Below are positions 19,848-31,886 of a stretch of 64,000 nt of DNA, in pieces. Under the pieces are notes generated by a model. The model saw only the letters and a list, made by a program, of their open reading frames with translations. It was not told the DNA's origin and did not search any database. Each line of letters begins with the position of its first letter. The stretch's first letter is position 1. Made by a program: the position numbers and the translations under genes. Source of the DNA: CAMREV01 sp051653965 (GTDB lineage: Bacteria > Bacillota_I > Bacilli_A > Mycoplasmatales > Mycoplasmoidaceae); assembly GCA_051653965.1 (NCBI GenBank), contig JBOFXG010000002.1:124001-188000 (forward strand). Reading direction: 5' to 3'.

Positions 19848-20552
19848 TTATGCAACTGCATCAATATTTTGAGTTTCAACTTTATTATTCTTAACAAGAT
19901 TGCTTATTTTTTTGAAATTCTTTACTCTATTTGTAGTTTTAATAATAACTAAAGAATTTTTAGGACCAGGAACTGATCCTTTGATTAAAATTAAATTTTT
20001 TGATAAATCAACATCAACTATTGTTAAGTTTTGAATTGTAACTAATTCTTGCCCATAATGACCAGACATTTTTTTACCCTTCATAACTCTTTGACCTTGG
20101 CTACCACCTCTACCAAAAGAGATTGAACCTTGATATCTATGAGGATAACCAGCACCATGAGATTTAGGACCACATTTAAAATTTCATCTTTTAATTGCGC
20201 CTGTAAAACCATGACCTTTTGAAATAGCTTGTACATCAACATGATCACCAATTTTAAAAGTATCAACTTTAATTAAATCACCAACATTATATCCATCAAC
20301 ATCTCTAAATTCTTTAATATGTTTTTTTGGATCACAATTTGCTTTTTTGAAAATACCTAATTCACTTTTATTTATATTTTTTTCACTACAGCTTAAGAAA
20401 CCAACTTTAGTAGAAACATATTTATGTTTTTCTAAACTTTTTGTTTCAAGAACAAAATTTGGTTCAGAATGTATAACTGTTACAGGAATCATTTTTCCAT
20501 CTTCTAGAAAAGAAGATATCATTCCAATTTTTTTACCTAATATCATTTTCAT
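19848..20552 (-). CDS. rplC: 50S ribosomal protein L3
   Basis: 234 residues: MKMILGKKIGMISSFLEDGK, SKGHGFTGAIKRWNFKCGPK and SISFGRGGSQGQRVMKGKKM. One TGA-coded Trp at 20184. Early assembly protein of the large subunit. Confidence 0.95.
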
Positions 20553-20567
20553 ATTCGTCTCCTAATC

Positions 20568-20870
20568 TTATAAAGAAATCTTAATTTCCACACCAGTAGC
20601 TAGTGAAAGTGTTTTAAGCTTTTGAATTGACTCACCAGAAGTATTAGTTATTATTAATAATCTTTTGTGAGTTCTTCTTTCAAATTGTTCCATTGATGGC
20701 TTATTTACATGTGGAGATCTACATATAGTAAATATTTCTTTTTTTGTTGGCAAAGGTATTGGACCTTTAACATTTGCTCCCGTATCTTTTACAGTTTTAA
20801 TTATTTTTTTAATTGATGAATCTAATAATCTGTGATCATAAGAAAATAATTTTATTTTCAGTTCATTCAT
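20568..20870 (-). CDS. rpsJ: 30S ribosomal protein S10
   Basis: 100 residues, MNELKIKLFSYDHRLLDSSI, GPIPLPTKKEIFTICRSPHV and FERRTHKRLLII. First gene of the S10 operon, with a strong AAGGAG ribosome-binding site. In other bacteria S10 (NusE) also serves in antitermination. Confidence 0.97.
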   Translation of the reverse strand: MNELKIKLFSYDHRLLDSSIKKIIKTVKDTGANVKGPIPLPTKKEIFTICRSPHVNKPSMEQFERRTHKRLLIITNTSGESIQKLKTLSLATGVEIKISL

Positions 20871-20944
20871 TTTAAAAACTCCTTTTTCATATATAAATTT
20901 TTTGTTAACAACTTGTATCGGTGTATCATAAAAATAAAATTACA

Positions 20945-20979
20945 CTTTGTTATTATACTATTAAAATTTAAAAATACAA
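20945..20979 (-). promoter_or_regulatory. Promoter of the S10-spc-alpha operon
   Basis: On the minus strand TTGTAT (20974-20979) and a perfect TATAAT (20952-20957) separated by 16 bp, giving a leader of about 75 nt before rpsJ. No terminator is seen between scpB's end and this promoter. Confidence 0.65.
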
Positions 20980-20984
20980 AAAAA

Positions 20985-21545
20985 TTATTCTTCTCTATTT
21001 GAATCAAAAAAGTCAAAATCTTCTTCTTCATCTGATGAAGAAGATTTTATCTCAGGAAGTTCAGATAAATCTTTAATTCCAAACACATCATAAAATTTCT
21101 CAGATACTTTATATAAAAATGGTTTTCCTTGTGAATCTGCTCTACCAATTTCTTCAATTAAATTAAGTTCTAAAAGTTTTATAATTTGTTGTGTTGGATC
21201 TATTTTCTTGATATCATGGATTTTTGTTCTAGTACATGGTGAATTATAAGCAATAATAGCTAATGTTTCTATTAATGAAGAGTTTAAAGGGTTTTTTACA
21301 ATATGGTTTTGCTCAGGAAATAATTTGTCGTGAATATGAATTTTAGTAACTAATAAGTATTTTTTACCAAATTTCTTGATTTCTAAACCTTTATCCTCAT
21401 GCTGAAAACTTGAAATAAGCTCACTCATTTCATTTTCAAAAGCACTTTCATCAATATTTATAATTTCTAGTAATTCATCGTGCTCTATTCCTTTTTTACC
21501 TCGAATAAAAAGAATAGCTTCTATTAATGGTTTAATATTTGACAT
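20985..21545 (-). CDS. scpB: Segregation and condensation protein ScpB
   Basis: 186 residues, two winged-helix domains (IEAILFIRGKKGIEHDELLE; SSLIETLAIIAYNSPCTRTK), with an acidic C-terminal tail. ScpB dimers join ScpA and SMC in the condensin complex. Its start is one base from the scpA stop. The stop lies just upstream of the rpsJ promoter. Confidence 0.94.
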   Translation of the reverse strand: MSNIKPLIEAILFIRGKKGIEHDELLEIINIDESAFENEMSELISSFQHEDKGLEIKKFGKKYLLVTKIHIHDKLFPEQNHIVKNPLNSSLIETLAIIAYNSPCTRTKIHDIKKIDPTQQIIKLLELNLIEEIGRADSQGKPFLYKVSEKFYDVFGIKDLSELPEIKSSSSDEEEDFDFFDSNREE

Positions 21546-21546
21546 T

Positions 21547-22329
21547 TTATAATCCTAAATATATTTTCTTAATAATGATATCAACATCATTATTTATTTC
21601 TTGTTCTAAACTAATATTACCGTTTCTAACTAATACAAGCAAAGCAACAAATGTAACAGCTAAGTACTGTTTAGATATTTTTGAACTTGGAAAAGATGAA
21701 AGCAATTCAAACAAAGAAATCTTATTTGAATTGAATTTCTCTAAAAAGTTTGTTATTTCATTTGTTACATCTTCAATTGATAATTCAGAAATATCAATAT
21801 TAATTATATCATTTTCATTTTTTTGTAATTTTTTAAATATATTTCTCATTGATCTTAATAAGACATTTGGGGAAATACTGTCTGGAACTTCTTCATGAAT
21901 AATGTCATCTAATTTAATAAAATCAACTTCCTTAGCATGCATTTTTTCTCTTTCAATCATTCTATTAGAAAGATTAGGCACTAATTCTCTAAATTGTTTA
22001 TAAAGTAAAACTCTTTGGATGAACTTATCATATTCCATTTCATTTTCTAATTTTTCTTGGCTTGTAGATATTCCTAAAATTTTCTTTGATTTCAATTCGA
22101 AAAAATAAGTGATCATAGAAAGATACTCTGTAATATCATCTATTTTCATATCATGCAAATGTTTTTGAACATAATTAACATATGAAGTAGAGACATAAAG
22201 CAGATCAATATTTAATATATCAAACTTTCTTTCCTTGATTAAACTAAAAAGTAGGTCAACTGGACCATTAAAATCTCCAATAGTCAAGAATAAATTATCA
22301 AAATTACTCAAATTTTTAAGATCAGACAT
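21547..22329 (-). CDS. scpA: Segregation and condensation protein ScpA
   Basis: 260 residues, kleisin of the SMC complex: N-terminal FNGPVDLLFSLIKERKFDIL, TEYLSMITYFFELKSKKIL, and a C-terminal winged helix near residues 205-240. Pairs with scpB immediately downstream, and plsC precedes it. Confidence 0.94.
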   Translation of the reverse strand: MSDLKNLSNFDNLFLTIGDFNGPVDLLFSLIKERKFDILNIDLLYVSTSYVNYVQKHLHDMKIDDITEYLSMITYFFELKSKKILGISTSQEKLENEMEYDKFIQRVLLYKQFRELVPNLSNRMIEREKMHAKEVDFIKLDDIIHEEVPDSISPNVLLRSMRNIFKKLQKNENDIINIDISELSIEDVTNEITNFLEKFNSNKISLFELLSSFPSSKISKQYLAVTFVALLVLVRNGNISLEQEINNDVDIIIKKIYLGL

Positions 22330-22332
22330 TAA

Positions 22333-23112
22333 TTAACCTTTTCTTCTTTTTTTAAGAATCAAATATTCTTTTTCAATAGCTTCTCTAATGTTTTCTGATA
22401 GAATTTCTTTATTTTTTCCAACATATTCAGTGTGTTTAATTGGTTTTAAAAAAGAAACATCAAATTCTTTATAACCATATCTTCTTTTTTCATCTTTCAC
22501 CATAACACCAAGAGTACCAAAAACAGCAACAGGAACTATAGTAGTCAAATTATTAATTGCTGGAGCTAATCCAGCACTTTTAATTTCACCGATAATATCT
22601 TCTTTTTCAATTCTTTGACCTTCCAAGAAAACAACCATTGAATCTTTTTTAATTATTTCTTCTTCTTTTAATAAAATTTTTATTATTTCTCTTGGATTTT
22701 TTCTATCTAAGAATAAACAATCAATTAATACTGCTGCCCCATAAGCCAATTTATTTTCAGACATTTCTGTTTTAGCAACAAAATGATAGTAGGGAAAACC
22801 CTCGTGTTCATATAACAATTTAATAAAAATAAGTGGATCGATATTTGATTTGTGATTTGGAACATACATTACTGGTCTTTTAGGAACATTTTCAAATCCA
22901 GTAACATTTATTTTTACATTGAATAAAAATAAAGCTTTTTTAACAATTTTGTATGTTCTTAAAAATCTTTCATCAATTGGATAAAAATCTGGATTATTTT
23001 GATAATCTTTTGCTTTTCTATTACAAATTTGTATTGAAATTCATAATGATGAAATTACATATGGAAAAGCTAATCAATGTCCTACATTTCTAAAAAAAAG
23101 TTTTAAATTCAT
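22333..23112 (-). CDS. plsC: 1-acyl-sn-glycerol-3-phosphate acyltransferase
   Basis: 259 residues. Adds the second acyl chain to lysophosphatidate in membrane lipid synthesis. Contains the HxxxxD motif (NHKSNID), the FLEGQR block corresponding to FPEG-R, and a hydrophobic N-terminal segment. Two TGA-coded Trp in the first 25 residues hide the true ATG at 23112. Three-nt gap to scpA. Confidence 0.88.
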
Positions 23113-23166
23113 ATTAAATAAAATTCCTTATTAAAGTACATATGTAGATTATAATGAATTTTTTAA

Positions 23167-23889
23167 TTAATAATACACATTATATAAATACAGCCCGCAA
23201 GCATTTGCTTTATGAATTGATGAACCTTTTGATGGATTTAAAAGTAATTTTTTTATTGAATTAATATCTTTCTTACCTTCAAGAACTATTAAAGAATAGC
23301 TAACAATCATTCTTACCATATATCTTAAGAAGCCATCTCCATTTATTTTTATTTTTATTTTATTATTTGTTTTTCTAACATTAATTCAATTAATTTCTCT
23401 TGTAGTATTTTTCAAGATTGAAGTACTAAAAGATAAGAAGTCATGTTTTCCTAAAAAAGTGTTAAGTATTTCTTGAAGTTTGTCTACATTTATTTCTTTA
23501 TTATATTGCAATTCTTTGTTACACATAAATGGGTCTTTTTTAGATGTATTAATTATATATAAGTATGTTTTGTTTTTAATTGAATACCTTGAATGAAAGT
23601 CTTTATTAACTAATTTAATTTTTTTTATATATAGATCTTCATTTATAAATTTGTTTAATATAAAAAGTAGTTTTTCTGGATCAATTATCATCTCTGCATC
23701 AAAATGAAAATATTGATTTAAAGCATGAACTCCCTTGTCAGTTCTTCCACTACAATTAATTACTATTTTTTCTTTAAATATCTTTAATAAAACTTTTTCT
23801 AAATGATCTTGAATTGTTATTTCATGTTTTTGTTTAGATCAACCATAGTAGTTTGATCCATCATATGATATGTTGACTAAATATCTCAT
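23167..23889 (-). CDS. truA: tRNA pseudouridine(38-40) synthase
   Basis: 240 residues. The catalytic Asp lies in GRTDKGVHALNQYFHF (about residues 50-65); N-terminus MRYLVNISYDGSNYYGW. Conserved GDGFLRYMVRMIV near the C-terminus. Modifies the anticodon stem of many tRNAs. Its ATG overlaps the ecfT stop by one base, a genomic pairing also known in M. genitalium and Bacillus. Confidence 0.94.
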
Positions 23890-25067
23890 TATTGATTAAT
23901 CATTAAAGCGTCTAATATACCAAATGGGGTTATAAGAATTGGTTTACCTTTGATAAATATTAATGTGATTACAAAGCCAAAATAAATTAATACCAATCCA
24001 AAGAAAATTAAATCTAAATATTTAATTGAAAATATTCTATATCTAGTCCTAATACTTCTTGGATCATAAGCTCTTGCTTCCATCGCATTAGATAATTCAT
24101 CAGCTTTTCTGAAAGCAATAGAGAATAAAGGAACTACTAATGATGATAAAGATTTCATTTTATCAAAACCATTTCCATTTCTAAAATCTACACCCCTAGA
24201 AGCTTGAGCTTTTAAAACTCTGTTTGCTTCATCTAGTAATGAGGGAATAAATCTTATTGATAAAGAGATAGTCATTGATCATTCACTTATAGGAGCTCTT
24301 AAATATCTTAAAGGACTTAAAATATCTTCAATTGCATAAGTCATTTCAATTGATGAAGTTGTTGATGTAAGAATTGTTATCACCAAAATCATTGCAAATA
24401 TTTTTAATGTTACATATGCCATTAAACCTAAAGAAAATGATGAAATTGCATATCATTCAGTAGAATATGAGAACATATAAAGTTGACCTGATTCAAGAGC
24501 AAATTCATTTATTATTTGATTGCCATTTGGACCAGTTATTCCATTTAGTAATCTTTCTATATTATTAATTTGTGCAGTATTAATATCTATTACATAAAAA
24601 CCATTACCAAAAGAATTCAATGATGCACCTGTTCCAACAAGAAGACTTTCTATTTGTGTGCTAAGATTTTTTTCAATTGTTCCACCTCAAATATCTCCAT
24701 GACCAAATCATTTTCCATCCAAAGATATTAAATTTGGATTATTTGCATTTAATCAAAAGGGGTTTCTAAAAATAGCAAATGAACTATTTAAATTAAAAAT
24801 AGCACCTGGGGTTTTATAACTTACTCAATTTATTAATGTTAAAAGTAATGCCATGAATAGAATGGAAACAAAAATTTTTCATAATCTTTTAAAAGGTAAT
24901 TTAGCAGAAAAATATATTACAAATATTACACTTATAAGTATTATTTGAAATAAAAAACCATAAGGAACAAAAATTAATATTATAAAAAATATTACTGAAA
25001 TCATTTTTATAGATGGGTTAATTTTATGAATAATTGAATCTTTATAAATATAGCTATCTTGTATCAT
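23889..25067 (-). CDS. ecfT: ECF transporter transmembrane subunit EcfT
   Basis: 392 residues, against about 265 for typical EcfT. The coupling helices with the two Ala-Arg-type motifs are present (KAQASRGVDF and NAMEARAYDP). A hydrophilic stretch of about 120 residues (around 80-205) between the early and later membrane helices is an insertion, probably extracellular. Serves as scaffold linking the two ATPases to exchangeable S-components for vitamin uptake. Overlaps ecfA2 and truA by one base each. Confidence 0.9.
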
Positions 25068-26185
25068 TAAAGTTTCCTTTCAAGCACTTGAATTATACAA
25101 CTTATTAAGTCTTTATCGTTAGTTGGTTTTAATTCATATATTTTATTAAATTTAGGATTTACTTTTACTAATTCATCTATTAATTCTATTACTTTAGGCT
25201 TTTCCATTTTTGTTTTTGAATATAGAATTGGGTTAGTAAAAATTTCATAAGGATCACCAGTTAAAAGTATTTTTCCTTTTTCCATTACAGTAACTGTGTC
25301 TCCGTTTAAAAGAACTTGATCCATTGAATGAGTAATAACAAAAAGTGTTTTTCCTTGCTTCTTTAAATCAGAAATTATTTCCATTGTTTCATGCTCACCA
25401 GAAGGATCTAATCCTGCAGTTGGTTCATCAAAAACTAAAATTTCTGGATCAATTGATAATATACCAGCAATTGCCACTCTTCTTTTTTGGCCACCAGATA
25501 ATCCAAATGGGTTTCTTTCTAAGAATGAATCATCTAATCCCATTTTGTTTAAATATTTTTTACCTATTTCTCTTTGAATTTCATCTAAAGATTTTTCTTT
25601 AAGGAAATGAGTAACTTTAAATGAAAAATTATTTATTTTTAATTTCAAATCAACATGATCATTCTTAAAACTTCATTTTAAAATTTTATAATTTTTCAAA
25701 AATGTTTCTTTATCAACATTTTCTTTAAATTTTTTAGAGAAAGCTATTAAAATGGTATCAACATTTTCTTCAATCATTTCTTTAATATGTTTTAAATTTA
25801 TATGATTGTAAAATATTTTTGGAGTGCCTAATGCTTTTGGACCAAATAGAATATCATTATAAATTGTGTCCTTAAAAAGTTGATATTCTGGATATTGAAA
25901 AACTAAACTAATTTTTCTTCTTAATTCTTTTACTTTTTTTATCTTTTTCTTTTTCGCAAGTATTTCAATATCATCTATTATGATATCTCCAATATTTGAT
26001 TTTAATAAACCATTTAAATGTAAAACTAATGTGGATTTTCCAGAACCTGAATCTCCAATAATATAATGAATATTACCTTCAGAGAAATTAGATGAAAAAT
26101 CATCAATAGCTCTGATTTCATTAATTGTATTTTTACCAAAAATTAATGTTAAATTTTTTATTTGAACTATTTTATCATTTGACAT
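25067..26185 (-). CDS. ecfA2: ECF transporter ATP-binding subunit EcfA2
   Basis: 372 residues, about 80 longer than usual. Walker A GDSGSGKST, Q-loop VFQYPEYQLF, signature LSGGQKRRVAIA, Walker B ILVFDEPTAGLDP and switch His (VITHSMD) are all intact. The extra residues (about 120-195) lie between Q-loop and signature, in the helical subdomain, and include a TGA-coded Trp. Starts 19 nt inside the end of ecfA1. Confidence 0.93.
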
Positions 26186-27003
26186 ATATTTTTTACCAAT
26201 TCACTTCTATCAAGTGTTTTCTTAATTTTAGAATTACTTTTGTTTAAACCACAAGCTACTTTTAAAATAAAAGGGAAATCTAAAGCCATTTTTTGTAATT
26301 CATTTTCATTTGTAAAAATTACTTCTGGTTTACCTTGGGAAACAATTTTTCCATTATTTAAAACTATTACTTTATCAGCATTTATTACTTCTTCCATATC
26401 ATGTGTGATAGAAATAATTGTTTTATTTTTTTTATCTCTTAATAAGATCATAAGTTCTTTCAGCTCTTTTTTGCCTTTTGGATCAAGCATAGAAGTAGAT
26501 TCATCAAAAATAATAATTGATGGATTAATTGCGAGTATTGAAGCAATCGCAACTCTTTGTTTTTCACCACCAGATAATTTTTGTGATTCCATAGATAATA
26601 ATTTATCTACTTCAACACTTTTTGCAGCTTGAGTTATTATATTTTTCATTTGCTCTTGTGGGATTCTTCTATTTTCTAAACCAAAAGCAATATCATCTTC
26701 TGCAGTTATACCAATAAATTGGTTATCAGGATTTTGGAATACTATTCCAATATTACTTCTTATGAAATTAATGTTAGATTGATCAATTAAATTATCTTTT
26801 ACATATAATTCGCCTTTTAATGGTTTTAAAAGACCAGTTAATATTTTAGAAATTGTTGATTTTCCAGAACCATTATGACCAATAATACAAACATATTCAT
26901 TTTCCAATATAGAAAAATTAATATCATTTAAAACCATTAATTCTGGTGTGTACCCAAAAGTAATATTTTTAAATTCAACTATAGTTTTTTTATTTTTATT
27001 CAT
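26167..27003 (-). CDS. ecfA1: ECF transporter ATP-binding subunit EcfA1
   Basis: 278 residues: Walker A GHNGSGKST, Q-loop VFQNPDNQF, signature LSGGEKQRVAIA, Walker B IIIFDESTSMLDP, switch SITHDME. Forms the ATPase heterodimer with EcfA2. Co-directional with ileS upstream (31-nt gap), and overlaps ecfA2. Confidence 0.94.
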   Translation of the reverse strand: MNKNKKTIVEFKNITFGYTPELMVLNDINFSILENEYVCIIGHNGSGKSTISKILTGLLKPLKGELYVKDNLIDQSNINFIRSNIGIVFQNPDNQFIGITAEDDIAFGLENRRIPQEQMKNIITQAAKSVEVDKLLSMESQKLSGGEKQRVAIASILAINPSIIIFDESTSMLDPKGKKELKELMILLRDKKNKTIISITHDMEEVINADKVIVLNNGKIVSQGKPEVIFTNENELQKMALDFPFILKVACGLNKSNSKIKKTLDRSELVKNICQMIK

Positions 27004-27034
27004 AGTAATTTTTTACCTTATTAATAATTATATA

Positions 27035-29725
27035 TTAATTATGTTTATTTATATTTTTTACAATTGTCAAACATCTACTACAAATATTTTTTTCAGGAAC
27101 TAATTTACTAAAAAAGTTTCAGCACCTCTCACATTTTTCATTTTCTGTTTTATCAACAAAAATATCTTCTTTTAAATTTGCATCAATAATTATTTCAGAA
27201 ACATTTAAATATTTTTTTACAGTTTCAATGCTAAATAAGTTAGTATCAAATTTTTTTAAAATTAATCTAGCAGCATTGTTTTGGTTTATAATTTTATTCT
27301 TTCTTGCTTCTTCTAATTTTGAAAAAACTTTTTCTTTAAATTCAAAAAATAAATCTCATTTTTTATGATCTATTTTTAAATCAACATTATGGAATTTAAT
27401 ATTTTGAACTATATTTTCTAAATGAACACTTTTCTCTTTTTTATCTAAATTAAAATATTCATATGCTTCATCTGTTGTATGAGGTATTATTGGTGAAAGA
27501 ATTGTTAAAAATGATTTTAATATTTGAAATAATACTGTTTGAATTGCTCTTCTTGATGAATTATTTTCTTCATCACAATATAATGAATCCTTTATGAATT
27601 CAAAATATCATGTTGATAATTCTAAAATCATTTTATTAACAGTTTTAATAATATTTTTGAAGTTATATTCTAAGTAATATGAATGAACATTTTCAAGCAT
27701 ATTATTCATTTTATAAATAATTAATTTATCTGCATCAGAAAAATCAAAACTAAAATCTTTTTCAGAAAAGTTATTTAAATTTCCTAAAATAAATTTAAAA
27801 ATAGTATTTCTAATCCTTCTATATATTTCACTTGATTGATCTAAAATATCATTTGATATTCTAACATCATCAGAATAATCAGTTGAAGCACATCAAATTC
27901 TGAAAATATCTGCGCCATATTTTTTTAATATTTCATCTGGTTTAATAACATTTCCTAAAGATTTTGACATCTTTCTTCCTTGAGAATCAAGTACAAATCC
28001 ATGTGATAAAAGTTCTTTATATGGAGAAGAATTGTTATATGCAACGCTTGTAATAAGTGAAGAATTAAATCAACCTCTAAATTGATCTTTTCCTTCAAAA
28101 TATAAATCAGCTGGAAATTTTAAATTGCTAATAACTGTATGTGAAGTTCCAGAATCAAATCAAACATCCATGATATCTTTTTCTTTCTTACATTTTTTGT
28201 TTTTATATTTTGAAATTAAAAAATATTCAGTATCTTTTGAAAATCAAGAATCAGTACCTTCTAATTCAAATATTCTTAAAATATTTTCTTGTAATTCAAT
28301 ATCCATTATTGGTTGTTCTTTTTCGTCATAAATAATTGGAATTGGAACACCTCAATATCTTTGTCTGCTAATACATCATTCTTGTCTGTTTTCAACCATC
28401 TCTTTAATTTTTTGGATTATGAGTGTTCCTTGCTTTGAATATACTTCGTCTAGAGAATCTAATAAATTATTTTTTATTTTAGAAATGTTAACAAATCATT
28501 GATCTGTTGCTCTATAAATTACTGGTTTTTTTGTTCTTCAATCATGTGCTGCAGAGTGAATAATTTTTTTATATTGAATTAATGAATCACTTTTTTTTAG
28601 TCTATCAATAATTATTGGATTAGTATCGATATAAAATTTACCTACTAATTCCTCATCATCACATTCATTTGTAAACTTACCAAAAGAATCTATTGGACAA
28701 TAAACATTTATTCCATATTTTTTACAAGCTAAATAATCATCATTACCAAAACCTGGTGCATTATGTACTAAGCCAGTATTATCAGATAAAACATAATTAG
28801 CTAATATTATTTTATGAATCTTTTTAGGATATAGGGGGTGAAAATATTCATCATTTTCTAAATCTCTACCTTTAAATTTTTTTAAGACTTTATCAAATTT
28901 AATTTCTAATTTATCTAATAATTCTTCAAAGTTTCTTTTAATTAAAATAATATTACCAATATTTGTTTTAACTTTTACATATTCAAAATCTGGATGAATT
29001 GCAATGGCCAAATTTGAAGGAATAGTTCATGGAGTTGTAGTTCAAATAAGTAATTTATCATTTTTTTCTAAAATTTTAGAATTGTGAATTTTAAAAGTTA
29101 AGTAAATACTATCTGATTGTATATCAGAATATTCAACTTCTGCTTCAGCTAAAGCTGTTTGACTAGACCAAGATCAATAAATTGGTTTTAAATCTTTATA
29201 AATTAATCCATCATTTAACATTTTGAAAAATATTTTAATCTGATTAGCTTCAAAATCCTTATCAAATGTTCTATAAATTTTATCAAATTTAGTAAGAAGG
29301 CCTAAAGATAAAAATTGTGATTTTTGTTTTTCAATCCAATAAGTAGCAAATTCCTTACACTTAATTCTTTTTTCAACAATTGTTAAATCATTTATTTTAT
29401 CTTTTTTCTGTAAAGCAATTTCAATAGGCATACCGTGAGTATCTCAACCACAAATATAAGGAGAATAAAAACCTGTTCCATTTTTATAACGAACAATAAA
29501 ATCCTTCAAGATTTTATTTAAACCATGACCAATATGAATATCACCGTTTGCATAAGGTGGTCCATCATGTAAGATAAAGATTTTATTATTTTTATTTTTA
29601 TCATTAATTAATTTTTCTAAATCTAAATTAACTCATTTTTTTTGAAAAATTGGTTCTTTTATATTAAGATTTGCTTTCATTTCAAAACTAGTTGAAGGCA
29701 TTCTTAATGTCGTTTTATAGTTCAT
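27035..29725 (-). CDS. ileS: Isoleucyl-tRNA synthetase
   Basis: 896 residues, full length once TGA is read as Trp. Class I HIGH motif (ANGDIHIGHGLNKILKDF), the adenylate-site block CGWDTHGMPIE, an editing domain in the middle, the KMSKS motif (GRKMSKSLGNVIKP) and the C-terminal zinc knuckle CERCW...CSRC. The start ATG at 29725 has an AAAGG Shine-Dalgarno. It leads the operon ileS-ecfA1-ecfA2-ecfT-truA. Confidence 0.97.
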
Positions 29726-29813
29726 TTATTTTAACCTTTTTTAAGCAATCTTTATTAATTATAAACCTTGTTTATTAAAAAAATATATATATTAAATTAT
29801 AATTAATATTGAT
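29726..29813. promoter_or_regulatory. Divergent promoter region, ileS and membrane protein
   Basis: An 88-bp gap of over 85% A+T. On the minus strand a TATAAT lies at 29758-29763, about 30 nt before ileS. On the plus strand TATAAT at 29798-29803 would give a nearly leaderless transcript for the next gene. Neither has a convincing -35. Confidence 0.45.
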
Positions 29814-30260
29814 ATGGATACAAGAAAAGCAATTTACAATTTTATTTTAGATTCTACAGAATATCAAAAATACAAGGATAGAAAGAAAATAGTTTCTATT
29901 TCTTCTTCTATTATATTCTTGATTGGTTGTATAATACTTTTTTTTATGATGAGTCCATCATTAAATAATGATAATTTTCTAATTGCTGGAATTGTAATTA
30001 TTGTTTGCAATACTCTATATATTCTTATTTCAATACAAATTTTTCTAAAAATATTAAAAAAAAATATTTATAAGCAAATAAATAATGATATTGATAAATG
30101 AATCAAGAAGGAAAATAACAATATTAAAATCAATGATGAAGAAATAAAAGAATTAAAAATTACCACAAAAATTAAAAATTATAATTATAGGCAGACTATT
30201 TTATCACTAATGTCTGATGATATTAGTGATAAAATAAAAGAATTAATAAAAAACCTATAA
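29814..30260 (+). CDS. Small membrane protein of unknown function
   Basis: 148 residues. Two predicted membrane helices (about residues 27-47, IFLIGCIILFFMM, and 57-80, GIVIIVCNTLYILISIQIFL), the rest charged and Lys/Asn-rich with a cytoplasmic-looking C-terminal half. One Trp is TGA (30099). Reads to TAA at 30258 and overlaps the end of the convergent manB by a few bases. I do not recognise the family. Confidence 0.7.
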
Positions 30261-31886
30261 TGAATTCATTAATTCTTTTATTTCTCTTTTAAATTGAATA
30301 AAGTTTTCTTCAGCTTTTTCTAATGTACTTCCATACATATTGAAATATGCTTTGAATTTAGGTTCTGTGCCAGATTTTCTAAATCTAACGCTATTGTCAT
30401 TTTCAAAAATTCATTCTAAACAATCACCTTCATCATTTCATCTACTTTCCAAAAGTTTCATTCCGCAAATTTCATCAATTTCAGTTGTTCTAAATGATTC
30501 CATTATTGCTTCTGATTTTTCAACTCAGTTTAAATCTTTAATTAAGAATGAAATAGTTTCTCCTCTTCAATAACCATATTTAGGATAAATTTCATTTTCT
30601 AATAACTCTTTAAAATCAATATTCTGTTTTCTATAAAAATCAAATATTTCTAATGCTAATGCAGCAGCTTGATACGAATCCTTATCTCTGTTTATTATTG
30701 AATTAAGTGAACCAATAGCTTCTTCGAAAGCAACAACAAAATCCATATCTTTATATTTCTCTTCAATTACTGATGATAAACATTTAAAACCAGTTCCAGT
30801 TCTAAAAATTTTACAACCATAATCAGCAGCTATTCTATCTATTAAATTTGTCGAAACAAAAGTTGAAACTATAAAAGGAGTTTTATTATAATTTTTGTTT
30901 TTTAGGCAATAATAAGTAAAGATTATTCCCATTTCATTTCCAGAAATATACTTGAAAGATCCTTCCTTAGTTTTTATAGCAACAGCAAGTCTGTCAGCAT
31001 CAGGATCAACACCAAGCATTATATCTGCATTATGAGTTCTAGCATATTTTAATGAAAGTTCAAATGAACTTTTATCTTCAGGATTGCTATTTGGTGAATT
31101 TGTAAAATTGCAATCAGGGTAACATTGCTCTTTAACTTTAATTACTTTTGTGTAACCTAAAGTATAAAGAAAGTATGGTAAATCATCTGAAGCTGTACCA
31201 TGGTGAGAAGTAAATATTATTGGGAAATGTTTTGTATCAATTGTGTTCGTGTTTATTAAACAACGTTTTGCTTGATTAAAATATTCTAAGATACTTCTAT
31301 CATCAACTTCACTTATTAAATCATAATTTGATACATAACTAATACCTAATACTTTATTATTAGCAGGCATTTTTTTAATTATTGATTCTGCATCATCATT
31401 TAATATTTGGCCACCAGTTTCTTTATATACTTTAAAACCATTATAATCTTTAGGGTTATGGCTTGCAGTTATTATTATTCCACCATCTAATTTTAAATAT
31501 GAAATTAAGAATGATATTATTGGAGTAGCTTTTAATAGATTATCTTTAATAATTAAAACTTTTATGCCAAATGAAGATAAAACTTCAGCACATACCATTG
31601 TAAATTCATCTGAAAAGAATCTATTATCATGTCCAATTATAACTTTGGGGTTTTTACATTTCTTTAATATATGTTTAGCATAACCAACAGCAATTTGTTC
31701 ATATGTGAAAGTATTGAATCTTCTAGTTCCAGCACCCATTTTTTGTCTAATGCCCGCTGTTCCAAATGATGTTTTTTTATCAGAAAAGTATAAATCTATT
31801 TCCTCTTTTGAAAGTTTCTTCATTTCTTCCTTTAAGTCATTAGAAACTCGATCGCTATTTAATCAATCATTAAAAATTTTATTCAT
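30255..31886 (-). CDS. manB: Phosphomannomutase/phosphoglucomutase
   Basis: 543 residues, alpha-D-phosphohexomutase family. Active-site Ser loop TASHNPKDYNGFKVY, metal loop GVDPDADRLA, sugar-binding GNEMG, C-terminal phosphate-binding RFRKSGTEPKFKAY. Interconverts hexose 1- and 6-phosphates, and in mycoplasmas possibly also pentose phosphates released by the nucleoside phosphorylases encoded next door. Start ATG at 31886 overlaps the cdd end by 8 nt. Several TGA-coded Trp. Confidence 0.92.
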
